Source of the DNA: Polyporus tsugae
Lineage: Eukaryota; Basidiomycota; Agaricomycetes; Polyporales; Polyporaceae
Length of the DNA: 64,000 bases
Assembly: GCA_024305745.1 (NCBI GenBank)
Contig: JAHRBS010000014.1
Coordinates: 255,501 to 319,500 of the forward strand
Direction of reading: 5' to 3'
Shown here in pieces: positions 1-14,400 of the stretch. The notes beneath the pieces were generated by a model. It made no database searches. It was not told where the DNA came from and saw nothing but the letters and a program-made list of their open reading frames with translations. Each line of letters starts with the position of its first letter. Position 1 is the first letter of the stretch. The position numbers and the translations under genes were made by a program.

Positions 1-1511
1 TGTGGTGCTGAAGTAGTCCTTTCCAGCGCCGCCTCGCATGTACACTAGTAGGTCTCTGCAGTTCGGATAAGTCAGTCAGTAATTATTACGGGCGGCATGC
101 TTGTGTAGACGCACCCACATTTTCGCCGGTGGCAGATCGCCCCACAACACGCAAGTCATCGACCCGGTGGCCCGTGGTACGCATTACAACTATGGATGAC
201 CGCGTTTCGAGAGCTTACTTGCGAGATCCAGGACAGCGGCCGAGGTCAAAGCGGGTGCAGCCCTACGGGGAGGTCAAAGACGAATGGCGATTCTCTGCCC
301 GAGGGTGACGCATAAGACGGAGAGTGACGCACCTTGTCTGGACGCGTAGTGTACGGCCGAGGGCTTGTAGGCGGCGGGGTGGTGCAGGGCATTTGTACGG
401 GCAAAGAGAGACCGGCTTGCCTGATGGCGGGCGTGCTTCTCCCAGTTGGTCACGGTATAGCGCGACGTGCGGAGACTGTGTTCACCGTCGCGGAGCCAGT
501 GGGCTAAGGAGTTGAGACGGCACCGAGGGGGATGAAAACAAGGGGGGGCGGGAAGCGTGGGGACGTTCGGGGCAGGCGGGATGTGCCCGTCGTTGAACGG
601 TGGCTGGTCACTGCGGCGGGGATTCGCGCCTGTCTCCGAGCGAGCATGAGGATGTCTCACTGGGACAGCTGAGGTCTCTGAGTCGTTGGATCCTTGACCC
701 GAGGGAGGCTTATCGAGCATGACGGGGCCGGACGCAGACGGGGCAGAATGGAGCCCAAGTACAAGTACAGGCGGGGCGACGCGAGAGAGCAATGCGTCGA
801 GAGAGGCGCGTCGAACACAGCGGCTGAGGATATAGCCAGGGGATCCGCAGAGACAAGGGCATCGAGTTGAGCAAGGCTCGGAGGGAGGATCTCGATCAAC
901 ACCCGTCCCGATCGCAAGCCTGTGGCGGCGCTCCGGGCCGTCACGCGCCTGTCGGTATGACTTGTGCCTGCTCCACGAACACTACTGCACACATACCTCA
1001 CACCGCTGCCTACTGTGGAGGCTCAAAGTGTCTATTTCCTCTGCCTAATTCGCCGTTGAGATACTAGCAGTCCGCTTGACTTCTCAGGGGGTCACGAAGG
1101 TATGCACTGCACGGACGGTGGGGTGCTGCCGCAGCGGTGTTGTGTCATAGCGAGTTCTTCTAGGTCAGCTTACCTTTATTGCTCAGTCCTCTCGGTGCTT
1201 GGATTGACACAACCATGCAGCATACAACCGGGCGATCTTCAATAATCGGCTTGTGGTGCAGATGCAACTACTTGGGCATCGCGTGTGGGTCACAGGGACT
1301 ATCAGCGCTCTACACGCCTCGTGGCTGGGCGACAAGGCACCGCCCGCTTCTCGATATTAGGTTTCTGTAAGCCGTCTGTTTACACTCATATCCTCCTCTC
1401 AGTCCACGCCTTGCACATTCGACCACCGTGGCGCGATCCTTTGGTGAACGCTTCACCCCCACACCTTTCGCAACTCCACTCAACCAATCGTCACGATAAC
1501 GCACCCGGCAT
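1..1511. other. Region upstream of copy A, no gene recognised
   Basis: GC-rich sequence with short open frames on both strands, none resembling a known family. It presumably holds the promoter of the gene starting at 1512. I saw no clear TATA box. The identical sequence lies upstream of copy B (11480-12990). Confidence 0.5.
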
Positions 1512-4004
1512 ATGGCTGCCAATACTCAGCACGCGTGGACCGTTTATGCGAATCAGCTATTCCCGCAAGGCTACGGCTATCCTCTCTGGCAGCCTGACCC
1601 TGACCCGACCGCAGCGAGGGAGATCGATATTGGCGATGTCGGGTGGATGTCTAATGGGGGGTTCTTCCAGCTCTTCAATGCTAGGATGAGAGAGCAAGAG
1701 AGTCAGATGCACGCTGACGTACCAGAGGATTTTGTCCCTTTTGATCCGCCCAACCTCATCATATCCGGCCCCAACAAGTCTGAAACCGCGATACCCCCAC
1801 TGTGCAGCCAGACCATCGAAACGTTCGATGCGTCTGGATTGGCGCAGGCCAACACGTAAGTCCTATCGCCAGTGGCCACCCGTCGTACCACCGAGTTCTG
1901 ACGGTTCGGTCCAATGCGCCACAGCGGTCCGGCGCTGGTATCTGCAGGGGGAAGCTTCTCGTTCAAGTGCACAGACAACCATGGCGCGTTCCTGATGTTT
2001 TCCCCAGCGGCGTACTCGACGGAGATCAAATCCAAGCGTCACATCACCAACTACATGCGGGAGCACTTCACGCGCTGGGTGCAGTTCTCGGAAAAGTACG
2101 GCCTCGATCTCAAGGAGCACGAGATCCTCTTCGTCTGCGGGATGACGAAGACCGCCCGATGGGCGGTGGCGGCGTTCCAGGGCAACTACAAGAAGAAGCA
2201 GGGCACGATTTCCGCCGACTTGGGCTCGGCGGGTGGGCTGAACATGTCCGTGAGCATCTCCAACCAGTCGCTCCCCCAGACACATCGGAAAGTGGGACCG
2301 AGTAGACCCGCTCCCACGAAGGTTCCGCTGCTGGTGGCACCGGATGGTGACAGCTTGGCGGCGACGGAATCGGAGCCAAACGACCAGTGCATCTTCATTC
2401 ACTATTACCAGATGAAGCGGCGGATAGGGTGGTTCCGCACGTTCAAGGCTGCTGCAGGGCCCCATGAACTTCCTCCTCCTGGACCGGACGACGCGGAGCT
2501 TGACGTTCTAGCCGGGGGTGACGCCGATGAAGACGACGATTTCGAACAAGCGACGAAACCTACAGAGGTCAGCAAGGTTGTCCTTTAGTGATGCTCGATG
2601 AGAGCGGTCTGATGCGATAGTTGATAGGAGACGTACAACCCGGTGAACCATTTGCTTGATTATATCCTCGAGGTACGGACGTTGCCACCCAGGTCATTGA
2701 GTGATTATTGACGGTCTCTGCGAAGAACTCGGATGCTTCCATGGCCATCGCATCGGATTTAGATCTGTATGCCCTATTCAAGGTACGTGTTACCATGTCC
2801 TCATTCCCTTGAACTGTGACGGCTAATGTATACCTTCAGGACCAACAATTCCCGATAGACGTACCGGCAGCTCTGGCGTCATTGAAACCAGCCGTAGAAG
2901 TGGACGAGAATGGGGGTAAGGTATATCGGTAGCTTTGAAGTATAATTTCGTGCCTGATCTTGCCTTGCAGTTGGGACTGTTGCTGTCCAGATCGATTTCG
3001 GCACGCGTACAGCTGTAGAGGAAGAAACTGAGGTCGATCGATCGAACCAACCTGCTGAAGTCACGCCACAAGAACCGGTGGCAGGTGCTCCAGCTGGAAA
3101 TGGTCAGTTGCTCCGCAATACCGTGTCTGTTATACGAAGCTGAGGCACACGGATCGCACACAGCAAATGCACAAGGCGACGGCGACGATGACGATGGTGA
3201 CGACAAGACACCAGCAAAGCGCAATCCAGGCGCCCAAGCGAGCGTGCACGACGGGTCCGTCACCACGCTCGCCTACTCTCCCAACGGGCGATACGCCGCG
3301 AGCGGCTCCGAGGACACAACCGTCATCGTCTGGAACGTCCCCGAAGAGCGCACGATGCACAAGTTCACTTCGCACAGTGACACCGTCTCTTCCCTCGCCT
3401 TCTCGCCCGACAACCAGCTGCTCGCATCCGGATCCAATGACCAGCACGTCATCCTCTGGACTGTCGCGACAGGCCAGGAGTTCAAGCGGCTCGAGCCGCA
3501 AGTGTCCATTCACTCCGTCGCGTTCTCCCCCGACGGCACGAAGCTGATCGCCGGCGCGTACGACGGCTCGCTGTGGGTCTGGGACACGGCGACGTACGAG
3601 GGCCCGTTGAAGATCAGCAAGCACCTCGCGGTCGTGACGTTCATCGTGTTCTCGCCCGACGGCCGCCTCATGGCGACGGGCGGGACGGAGAGCACTTGCT
3701 ACGTCTGGGACACGGCGAATCTGGCGAACATGGAGCCAAAGTCGGTGCTGCAGGGCCACAAGGGCATGGTGTGTAGTGCGGCGTTCTCGCCCGACGGCGA
3801 GCGGATCGTGACGGCGTCGGACGACGGGAGCAGCCGCGTGTGGAAGTGCGAGAACGGGGACGCGCTTGTGCTCCTGCACGAGCATGGCGGTCCTGTGTGG
3901 AGCGTGGCGTTCTCGCCGGACGGAAAGCGGGTGGCGTCGGGCTCGAGCGACTCGACGGTGAAGGTGTGCGACTCGTACAGCGGCGACAGGCTGCTGTCGC
4001 TCGA
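1..4004 (+). repeat. Direct duplication, left arm (matches 11480-15483)
   Basis: The stretch from the window edge to base 4004 recurs at 11480-15483 at a constant offset of 11,479. I found no substitution or indel in the stretches compared, and predicted translations agree in all frames. The match ends abruptly inside a WD40 repeat, just after the bases ctgctgtcgctcga. The arm may extend left of the window. Confidence 0.95.
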
Positions 4005-4188
4005 CCCCTCCTGGCATTGTAGACAGTCCAGGGGTGTCGGACTCGGGGACAGTGGACAGCCACTGTTGTTCGCGGTGTCCATATGCGTGCGAATATATTT
4101 CGTTTGTCCCACTTGTGGCTGTGCGTGCAGCCGGGCGTTGAGTAGTGCAAGTGCGGAGGCACAGAGCGTAGTGACCGAGTATAATTGA
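1512..4188 (+). CDS. N-domain/WD40 family protein, copy A, propeller truncated
   Basis: Role unknown; a cytosolic sensor or scaffold is a guess from the propeller. Proposed exons are 1512-1855, 1925-2567, 2628-2672, 2726-2782, 2840-2915, 2971-3102 and 3164-4188. All use GT-AG introns with consistent phases and give about 773 residues. The N-domain (residues 1-329) has IGDVGW, LFNA, KRHITNYMREHF, FVCGMTKTARWAVAAFQG and IHYYQMKRR blocks. Small exons then encode DPV-type LLDYIL, AIASDLDLYALF and VPAALASLKPAVEVDENG segments. The last exon opens with an acidic linker and encodes six WD40 repeats. At base 4004 the gene leaves homology with copy B and runs into an unrelated tail of about 61 residues, cysteine-rich and ending at 4188, so blades 7 and 8 are missing. 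There is no NACHT or NB-ARC P-loop. It may be a pseudogene; the exon model is solid but the tail is uncertain. Confidence 0.8.
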
Positions 4189-7100
4189 TGAGACAGGGAG
4201 TGTTCTGTGCGTCAATCCGGACGCAGGGTATCAATCCGGACGCAGGGTATGAATATGGAGTGTTTGGGGTGGCCGGCGTGCAAGGGGGACTTGTGGAGGC
4301 GAGAGGGGCGGTTTCACGCTGTGTGGTTCGGAAGGGCATTTTCACTTCGTGCTAGACAGACTACAACATATATACTACGGACAAGCAGGACCCGCGCCGA
4401 GCCTGCATTGCGGAAAATCACGTCTTTCCGCCCAGACTCGCCTCTCGCCCGGACGCCTCCAACTCGCCGTGATCATCCAGCACCGCCGGCCGGGCATAAA
4501 ACAGCCAATGTACGTCAACATCACACACCTAACGAGTCAAGTATTCGGACCATCTCCCAGGCACCAAGTGATTTCGCCGGGCGCGCTGACACGCTGCCAC
4601 GACGAGTGCACACCAGGAACTCGCACATTTCCTACTTAGTCAGAACAGCCAGTGTTCGGATCGCGGGACTGAGTGGAAGAATACGTACCAAGTGCATCAT
4701 CAAAACATGGCGCGGTGTCCGCAGGATCAGGACTCGATCGACGCCAGTTGCGTGCGCAAGTTGCGGTGCACTCGATGACCGGCCGACGCAACGTCCTCGA
4801 TGCGAAGTGCGCGGCACCAAGATAACGGAAACCGATATACATACCAAATTTCATAGACAGTCGGCCTTGGCCATGTCCCTGGCTTCAACCCCTTTGCCAG
4901 ACGGCAGCATTCTCGTCGAAATTGAGTATCGAGCGCGTTGAGGCTGATCTGACTGGTAAACTTCGGTGTGAAGTCACGCGGGATGACAGCGGGGAAATGC
5001 GGAGCGTAGAGGTAACGTTGGAGGTCACGGACGCAAACCCGCCGATGGGGACCTTAGTAATGGTGCAGAAAAGGGAGGGAGGTTGCCATGCGGACGCGCG
5101 AAGAGCTCTGGCAAATGTGCATCTTGGAAGATGTGCAGTAGTTGTACAACAGCGACCATGTGGATTGCAGGACGCACGACATGAGGAGAGCTCGGGGAAA
5201 GCGCCGTCCGAATGGGTAGAAGATTGGAGGAGCAATGGAGAGCGTTAGAGGGATCAGGCATGTCGTTTCCTGGAATGTGTTCCGGTGAGTAAGTCGGCAA
5301 TAATGATCATCGGAAGCGAAGGACGCACCTGATGTGGGTGGAAGAAGACCACCGGACCTCCCTTCTCGAGCGCTGCGCGTACCGGTCTTTGTGGTCTGAA
5401 CCCTTCCCAAGCCCCCTGGGACCATGAATGCGGGGGATTCGACCTCGCTGGCGATCGAGAGCAGCGGCGCCGATATGTCGCTTGCGGGGTGAGCTTGCTC
5501 TCCGGAACCCATCCAGCCCCTTGATCATGTCGGAAAGGGAAGGTCCGGTCGACTTGGAGCAGTATTACCGATGAAATCCTCCGCGACCGTGCAAGCGGTA
5601 GACGCAGGGAGGAAGTCTAACCAGGGATTCGTGGAGCTGGATGGGAGTCAGCGGTGTACATGGCTCACGCAACACCAAAGATAAGGACTCACCCAAACAC
5701 CGAGACGTCGTTCGGATGCCGGTCTATAAACTGATGTTTTATCTCGTTCCCAATACTACGCGACACATAGTGAAGTCTAAAGAAGAAAGACGCACGGCTA
5801 TGGTTGCAGAACTCACCTGCAACTCGCCAAAATCCCACAGACCATGGCTCGTTGGGGATGTGGAGACGTTCCTCTAACCTGTCCAACGTTGGGACGGCGT
5901 TGCGACTGCGATGGCCATCCTTGGGTGCAGCGAGCGAGAAAGGCGAATAGAGAAGAAGGATTCAATGAGGGGGGGTTGAAGGAGATGTTCGTGAAAATGG
6001 GGACGGGTAAGGATGGATGGGGCGGGTGGAGGTCGGACGGTGAGGGTTGACTTTGCTGGTCAGGCAGGGTGGGTGCGGACGACATACGCGGTCGCCAGGG
6101 CGTCGCCAAAGAAACACAAACAGGGACACCGCTGGCCGCAGTAATAAATAAACACGCCTGTATGCCCCCAAACAACCGTCAAAGCAATTAGTGATTGCAG
6201 ATTCGAGAAACCATACCGGCCTCGAATGCGGTTTCATCCGGCGCCGTGCATTGCCGCTTACTACTCTGGAATGGTTTGCCGCTGTCAGTCAAGCTCAGCA
6301 CATAGACGCATGCCTTCAGTAACGTGAAAGTGCAAGGGAAGCTGTCGGCTCGAGCTCGAGCTCGACCCCGTACACGTTCCCTCCTCAAGACGGTATCGAA
6401 GCCTATGGATTTCGTTTCTGAGGATGGGTCAACGTTTGTTGGCTGGACACGGTCGCCTGGGATACTCGCGCACCGCAGGACACGAAGCGGTCGCAGGGAA
6501 TTCACTGGCACTGCGCGACGCGCTCTTTGAATCCGGCTGTGTAGTCCGGTTTCCAGGCGGACTCACAGCTTATAAAGCATCAGAACCGTAAAAATGACGT
6601 ACCAATTGTGTAAAAGGGATGCATACATGCATCACAACGGACTGTTGATGTTCGGGTTGTTGAGGACAATGGAAGGGGAAAATCAAGCACATCAAGCGCC
6701 GGTGAACGCGAGGATGAGTGGACGAAATAGGAAACAGCCGCCGTCGCTTATCCTCTGGCCACCACCACCATCGTTCCCAACTGCAAGTTTGACGGCCTCG
6801 GGATTCAACCGTATGCTTTCACTACGGCTGCTCTAAGGTAACGCATAGCTTCAGCGAATACACTGGAAACCGTACCTAGCTACCAACTACTACGCCTCCA
6901 GTGCTGCCTGGTCCCCTCGTCTTCCAACTTGCCGCCGTTTGCTCTCCACTCCGTCCTGCAGCCTGGCGTTTCTCTGCCTGGGACATCTTCCTGCGATACC
7001 AACCCGGTCGGCAGTCGTGTAAGACCCTCATCACTTCGATGTGCCAACGCTGGCACCCGGGATCAGGCGCCATGGCCAAACTTGCAGAGAGGTCCTGGCG

Positions 7101-10100
7101 TGCTGGTACGTGAAGTGTGGTTGACAGCTGCGCAATAATTTTCGGACCAGGCTACTGACCTACATCACTCCAGTGACCTGTCAATCCGGGCCCGTGAAAT
7201 GCGTGAGGTGAGCGGATGATCGTGCTGACTGACACGGCTGTAAAAGGTATGTCGCCCGGCCAGTCTGGAAGCTTGGTGCGAAGGATGGCGACACTTACCT
7301 CGAATACCTGAGAGCATCCATCCAATGGACTGTGCGACTATTTAGTCCGGTTCACTACACTGTACGAAACGGGAGCGAGTAAGTTGTTCGCGACCGTTTG
7401 CGGACGAAGATGCTGACAGACCTCAACGGTGGTCGTAGACAACTTCCTCTGTGCTGTCGGCTCGGCACACTTTTGCTCGAAATAGTTCGCGCGGTATGGT
7501 ACATCCGGATGAGCAGAGGGTCGAGCCGAAGGGAAACCTCGTAGGAGGGGCTGCAGGTCTAGTACGATGGTAGGGAAGAGGGGGAAAGCGGGGGAAGGAG
7601 GACCAGGCTCTGAGTCGCGCGTGCCGAGTATATCAAGGCGCGAATATAACGGTATCCAGGTGCGCAGTTGTGTACGTGATTTGTGATTGTGCCCACTGAT
7701 TTCTCGGCTCGCGTTCCCAAGACGCCTCTCAGCGTACCGACGTACCGAGCGTGGGCTGGCTCAACACATCCTCTGCGCCTCGGTACACGCCGCAGTGGCT
7801 CGTCCCAATCACCCGAACAATATTGTTCGGCTTTGCCAGGCTTGGTGCGCGTGTCCCCGGTTTTCGCTCCGGTGAAGGCCCTTGCTTCGCTGGCCGCTGG
7901 ATTGCATGTATCCCGTGTTGACACGTCGGTGCATCCAGTAACGGTGTCTTCAAGGCATCGTCTCGCGCGGCGGGAGCCGCATTACATCTTCCTATGCAGC
8001 TGTCTCATGAGATGCTGGCGGCCGTCGGACCTTCGCGGTGCCTGACTGCAAACCTGAACGCTTGGAACCCTGCTATCACTAATTGACTGGCTGATCATTC
8101 GCTTTGCTAGGCTGAAACGTGTTCTCGCTGCTGGTCGGGCATGTCGGTCAGCAAGTTGCACTCAGCCGGCGGCCGACGATATACGAAATCTCCTCACGGT
8201 GAGTAGTGTGTCATAGTATTTGCCAGCGTGTTCTCATTTCGGGCCCGCTCTTAGTGTCTATCATCGGGTTGCCGCGGTGTTACCCGAGCCGTTTCTCCGG
8301 CTATGGTTCGACATTGGCGGGTACGCGCTGTAAACCAATAACAAAGCTGCCCCCGCACTCGTGAGATGCGACACATACGACAGTGAGTGGTATCGCCGAC
8401 TGCCCCCATGTTTGTGCTGAAGCATCCGGAGAGAAATGGCGGTGTCTGCCAGTGTAAGTATTGCAATGGCCCGGCCGACCAGTTATCTCCCATGTTTATT
8501 CGAACGGCATTCGTGTAATTTCATGCAGGATATGCGACCGTGTCTCCAGAGAGATCCGACAACCACGGGACGACCGCAACATCCTCAGTAGCGAAGAAAC
8601 TACGCCGTGCTACCAGTGCTTATTCAATTATTCTAGGGGAAGCACCGGCGAGCATCTGACGTGACTGGGGAGATGGAAACGACTTCGGGTGGAAGGGACG
8701 CACAAAGTGCAACACTGGGATGGCTGCAACTAGCTCGTTGCATGTATTCGACGAGGACGTAGACATGGTCGATGTCGAGTGTATTCGTGACAACGGTGAG
8801 CGGACGCGACGCTGGTGAAGAGCCGGGCCAAGTCGTGAACCAATACGGCGGTGGAGGCGGCGGTGGAGACGACAAGGAAGCCGACCGGGCTCCCTTGGCG
8901 CTGTCGGGAACGAGCCATCCGCCATGTCCATCTTCGGGAACTAGTGTCGGCTCCGTTTTCATTGCGTTCAATGGAGGTACGTTACATATTTCTCATGGTG
9001 CGCTGCGTGATCTGACCATTATTGCGCATCCGCATGCACTCGGAAAGTATTTATCCACCAGGTACTCGCTACGCGTCCGAGAGACTGGCACCTTGCAGGG
9101 AGCGCGTCCAGTTGGATTTCCACTTGCAATTCAGATACACCCACGACGACCGGTGCGGCCAGTAACTAATTCAATAAATTGAATGCTACATTGCAGTACA
9201 CGACGTACATATCAAAGTACCATGACGCCTCAAAGACTCCGAAGCAGCGATTCACTGCACGGTCGGAGGCCCATCCTCAGGGAGGTAAATCCGGAAAGCG
9301 GGAGGAGCATCAATGAGCGATTTGCAAGAGAAACGTAGAGATCGCCTACCTAGATTCCCGCCGGGTCTCGCGTATCATAACACGCGTCTCCTGCTCGGAC
9401 GCCGAGCTCCAAGATACCAATGTGCGGTGCCCGTACCTTGACGACGGCGGGGCGCGAGACATCTCGCAAATCAAGCTGTCGTATGTAAGTACATACTGTA
9501 CCTTTCTGAAGGTTCCGACCGACTGGGCGGATGCTGGATGCGACGTTATCCAGGCCCGTTGCCGCAAATCTTGTAGGTCCCCCGTGGAACGCGCGCTGTG
9601 TGAACCTGCGAGGTGATCGGAGCGGGATACGCTCGTAGTTTCCCATGCGTTATTCTGGCGGCCGACAGTGTCCAGTTACGAGATGAGTTCGAGACCATCT
9701 AGGCGTACGCGGGACCTAGTGCCAAGACGTACATACCGTCCGATCTGGCTGGTGTCTCTGTGCTTGCGACCGTCAGGACTCAGGGAGATGCACTTGGACA
9801 GGAGCACCCACCGTCGACCGTGTCAAACGAACGTCTCAAGCCTAGGCACGACTGAGAACAAAAGGGACTCGCAATGTCGCAGCGAGGTCGAGTGAACAGG
9901 CGTGGTACAGATCCCACGCCTATGAATCCCTGTTACAACCAACAACGGGAGGAAATGAGCGTTGCAGTTCGCGGCCGCCACGTAAAACAATGTTTCAGCT
10001 CGAAGCGGAGCCTGCTGTGGTGGTGCATTAGGTGTCCGGCGAGGTTCCGCTTGCTGCTCGTCCACTCACCTAGTGTGCGCGGGGAAACTTGACCTGGGTC

Positions 10101-11479
10101 GCACGGGCGGGAAATCCAATCGCTCGACCACAGAACGCAGACGGCCTCAGGTGAAACCAGAGTTGGTACTTTGTATTCTACCTGGAGGCCGGACGCCAAT
10201 GAAACTCGGGATCGAAACGGTCGTGCCGCCTGGTACAGCGGCCATGCCTGAGTGTGGTGAACGTGCGAATCCGTGAGGCGGTCGGGGGTCGACGATATGT
10301 GCGGTGTCCGCGGGGTGGTGTAAGCGTCGGGTCGGGGTGCCGTCTGTCATCGGGCTTGTGGACCCTGAAGTCGTCAGCATGACAACTGCGCGGCCACCGA
10401 GCAGAGCCGAAACGGAGATGGGTACTGGACGCGACGGACGGCGCACCTTGAGGGGGTGTACGGGAGACCTGTCCTATTCATCCAGGCCACATTGAACGAA
10501 CAGGCGGCGAGCCACGCGCCGTTCGCGGCCAACGTTGGTGCGCAAAACTTGAGTGCTCGCTCGGACACGCCATTCACTGGGTGTACAGGTGCTCGTCGCA
10601 ATGAACTCGCAAGCGAGCGAGGCGAACGGCATTCTCGGGTTGCAGAGACGGCCGATTGGATTTGTGAGCAAAGTGGTGCGAAAGTTACTCCGTGGTGACG
10701 AAAAAGATTGGCGACCTGGCAAAGTGGCGGCAGTTCAGACGACGATGTGAATGTCGTCACGCTCGGGTGGCGATCCTAAAATCTGGGCTGTCAGTCGCAT
10801 TGCAAAGATGCAGAGGGAGCCGTGGTGAAATCAGAGTTGGTATCCAGTCGGAATTTCTTTGCGAAACGCTGCAATGATGCAACGTGATATATGGTTACGA
10901 AGGCCTGGAAATACATTCGGGACCGCAAGGATACGACATACGTACCAACATGACAGGATTCCCCGCCACAAACCCCGCGTAATGAGAAATCCCTGGGCTC
11001 CAGCGTATTGCGGCACAGGAGGCAGCGCGACTGGCCGTTCGTGCAAGTACAAAGTACCAGGTATGCACGAAAGTGCGCCGACCTGGTAGCTGGTTCCGTC
11101 CGCGGGACGGAAGGAAATCTATTTGGACACAATATCAGTTGCAAGGCACAAGGAAGGGAGCCAGGGTTACGCACTCGGCAAGGACGGGCTCGCAAGCGAA
11201 GCGCGTTGCGACGAGAGCATAACTGGGTGCGGACATGTCGGCGAATGGTTTATCTGGGCATCCCGTGTTCCGAACGCAGCCGTCGACCCCTGAAGAACTG
11301 CAGTATAAGAGATGACCGACAACATGCCTGTTCCCATGCCCGCATCTGTGTCACTGTGATGTCGTTTTCGTTCCCCCGCTGCTTGTGGCCTACACTCCTT
11401 AGATCGCCGGCCTTCATCGCTGGGGACGCACGCTGGTTGGGGCGTCCAAGGTCCGTGCTCTCCCGTTATCCTCGCGCGG
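4189..11479. other. 7.3-kb spacer between duplication arms, no gene recognised
   Basis: I read both strands and found no conserved domain, tRNA or transposon end. Open frames are short and composition-driven. Minor structures are a 19-bp tandem pair (tcaatccggacgcagggta) near 4212-4249 and a GAGCTC-rich tract near 6352-6365. Intron-like GT-AG intervals occur around 7100-7440, so an unrecognised spliced gene or non-coding RNA cannot be excluded. Confidence 0.45.
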
Positions 11480-14400
11480 TGTGGTGCTGAAGTAGTCCTT
11501 TCCAGCGCCGCCTCGCATGTACACTAGTAGGTCTCTGCAGTTCGGATAAGTCAGTCAGTAATTATTACGGGCGGCATGCTTGTGTAGACGCACCCACATT
11601 TTCGCCGGTGGCAGATCGCCCCACAACACGCAAGTCATCGACCCGGTGGCCCGTGGTACGCATTACAACTATGGATGACCGCGTTTCGAGAGCTTACTTG
11701 CGAGATCCAGGACAGCGGCCGAGGTCAAAGCGGGTGCAGCCCTACGGGGAGGTCAAAGACGAATGGCGATTCTCTGCCCGAGGGTGACGCATAAGACGGA
11801 GAGTGACGCACCTTGTCTGGACGCGTAGTGTACGGCCGAGGGCTTGTAGGCGGCGGGGTGGTGCAGGGCATTTGTACGGGCAAAGAGAGACCGGCTTGCC
11901 TGATGGCGGGCGTGCTTCTCCCAGTTGGTCACGGTATAGCGCGACGTGCGGAGACTGTGTTCACCGTCGCGGAGCCAGTGGGCTAAGGAGTTGAGACGGC
12001 ACCGAGGGGGATGAAAACAAGGGGGGGCGGGAAGCGTGGGGACGTTCGGGGCAGGCGGGATGTGCCCGTCGTTGAACGGTGGCTGGTCACTGCGGCGGGG
12101 ATTCGCGCCTGTCTCCGAGCGAGCATGAGGATGTCTCACTGGGACAGCTGAGGTCTCTGAGTCGTTGGATCCTTGACCCGAGGGAGGCTTATCGAGCATG
12201 ACGGGGCCGGACGCAGACGGGGCAGAATGGAGCCCAAGTACAAGTACAGGCGGGGCGACGCGAGAGAGCAATGCGTCGAGAGAGGCGCGTCGAACACAGC
12301 GGCTGAGGATATAGCCAGGGGATCCGCAGAGACAAGGGCATCGAGTTGAGCAAGGCTCGGAGGGAGGATCTCGATCAACACCCGTCCCGATCGCAAGCCT
12401 GTGGCGGCGCTCCGGGCCGTCACGCGCCTGTCGGTATGACTTGTGCCTGCTCCACGAACACTACTGCACACATACCTCACACCGCTGCCTACTGTGGAGG
12501 CTCAAAGTGTCTATTTCCTCTGCCTAATTCGCCGTTGAGATACTAGCAGTCCGCTTGACTTCTCAGGGGGTCACGAAGGTATGCACTGCACGGACGGTGG
12601 GGTGCTGCCGCAGCGGTGTTGTGTCATAGCGAGTTCTTCTAGGTCAGCTTACCTTTATTGCTCAGTCCTCTCGGTGCTTGGATTGACACAACCATGCAGC
12701 ATACAACCGGGCGATCTTCAATAATCGGCTTGTGGTGCAGATGCAACTACTTGGGCATCGCGTGTGGGTCACAGGGACTATCAGCGCTCTACACGCCTCG
12801 TGGCTGGGCGACAAGGCACCGCCCGCTTCTCGATATTAGGTTTCTGTAAGCCGTCTGTTTACACTCATATCCTCCTCTCAGTCCACGCCTTGCACATTCG
12901 ACCACCGTGGCGCGATCCTTTGGTGAACGCTTCACCCCCACACCTTTCGCAACTCCACTCAACCAATCGTCACGATAACGCACCCGGCATATGGCTGCCA
13001 ATACTCAGCACGCGTGGACCGTTTATGCGAATCAGCTATTCCCGCAAGGCTACGGCTATCCTCTCTGGCAGCCTGACCCTGACCCGACCGCAGCGAGGGA
13101 GATCGATATTGGCGATGTCGGGTGGATGTCTAATGGGGGGTTCTTCCAGCTCTTCAATGCTAGGATGAGAGAGCAAGAGAGTCAGATGCACGCTGACGTA
13201 CCAGAGGATTTTGTCCCTTTTGATCCGCCCAACCTCATCATATCCGGCCCCAACAAGTCTGAAACCGCGATACCCCCACTGTGCAGCCAGACCATCGAAA
13301 CGTTCGATGCGTCTGGATTGGCGCAGGCCAACACGTAAGTCCTATCGCCAGTGGCCACCCGTCGTACCACCGAGTTCTGACGGTTCGGTCCAATGCGCCA
13401 CAGCGGTCCGGCGCTGGTATCTGCAGGGGGAAGCTTCTCGTTCAAGTGCACAGACAACCATGGCGCGTTCCTGATGTTTTCCCCAGCGGCGTACTCGACG
13501 GAGATCAAATCCAAGCGTCACATCACCAACTACATGCGGGAGCACTTCACGCGCTGGGTGCAGTTCTCGGAAAAGTACGGCCTCGATCTCAAGGAGCACG
13601 AGATCCTCTTCGTCTGCGGGATGACGAAGACCGCCCGATGGGCGGTGGCGGCGTTCCAGGGCAACTACAAGAAGAAGCAGGGCACGATTTCCGCCGACTT
13701 GGGCTCGGCGGGTGGGCTGAACATGTCCGTGAGCATCTCCAACCAGTCGCTCCCCCAGACACATCGGAAAGTGGGACCGAGTAGACCCGCTCCCACGAAG
13801 GTTCCGCTGCTGGTGGCACCGGATGGTGACAGCTTGGCGGCGACGGAATCGGAGCCAAACGACCAGTGCATCTTCATTCACTATTACCAGATGAAGCGGC
13901 GGATAGGGTGGTTCCGCACGTTCAAGGCTGCTGCAGGGCCCCATGAACTTCCTCCTCCTGGACCGGACGACGCGGAGCTTGACGTTCTAGCCGGGGGTGA
14001 CGCCGATGAAGACGACGATTTCGAACAAGCGACGAAACCTACAGAGGTCAGCAAGGTTGTCCTTTAGTGATGCTCGATGAGAGCGGTCTGATGCGATAGT
14101 TGATAGGAGACGTACAACCCGGTGAACCATTTGCTTGATTATATCCTCGAGGTACGGACGTTGCCACCCAGGTCATTGAGTGATTATTGACGGTCTCTGC
14201 GAAGAACTCGGATGCTTCCATGGCCATCGCATCGGATTTAGATCTGTATGCCCTATTCAAGGTACGTGTTACCATGTCCTCATTCCCTTGAACTGTGACG
14301 GCTAATGTATACCTTCAGGACCAACAATTCCCGATAGACGTACCGGCAGCTCTGGCGTCATTGAAACCAGCCGTAGAAGTGGACGAGAATGGGGGTAAGG

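Noticed and set aside
3164..4004. NLR (NACHT-WD40) identity for the WD40 genes
   Set aside because: No Walker A/B or NACHT-like segment lies between the N-domain and the WD40 repeats in any copy, so the NLR label is not supported.
3130..4215. Long minus-strand open frame opposite the WD40 exon
   Set aside because: It mirrors the codon bias of the sense WD40 repeats and shows periodic RR/V patterns, a shadow frame.
4207..4941. 244-residue plus-strand open frame as a gene
   Set aside because: Arg/Thr-rich composition, no domain, no homologous motif, and overlapping open frames on the other strand.
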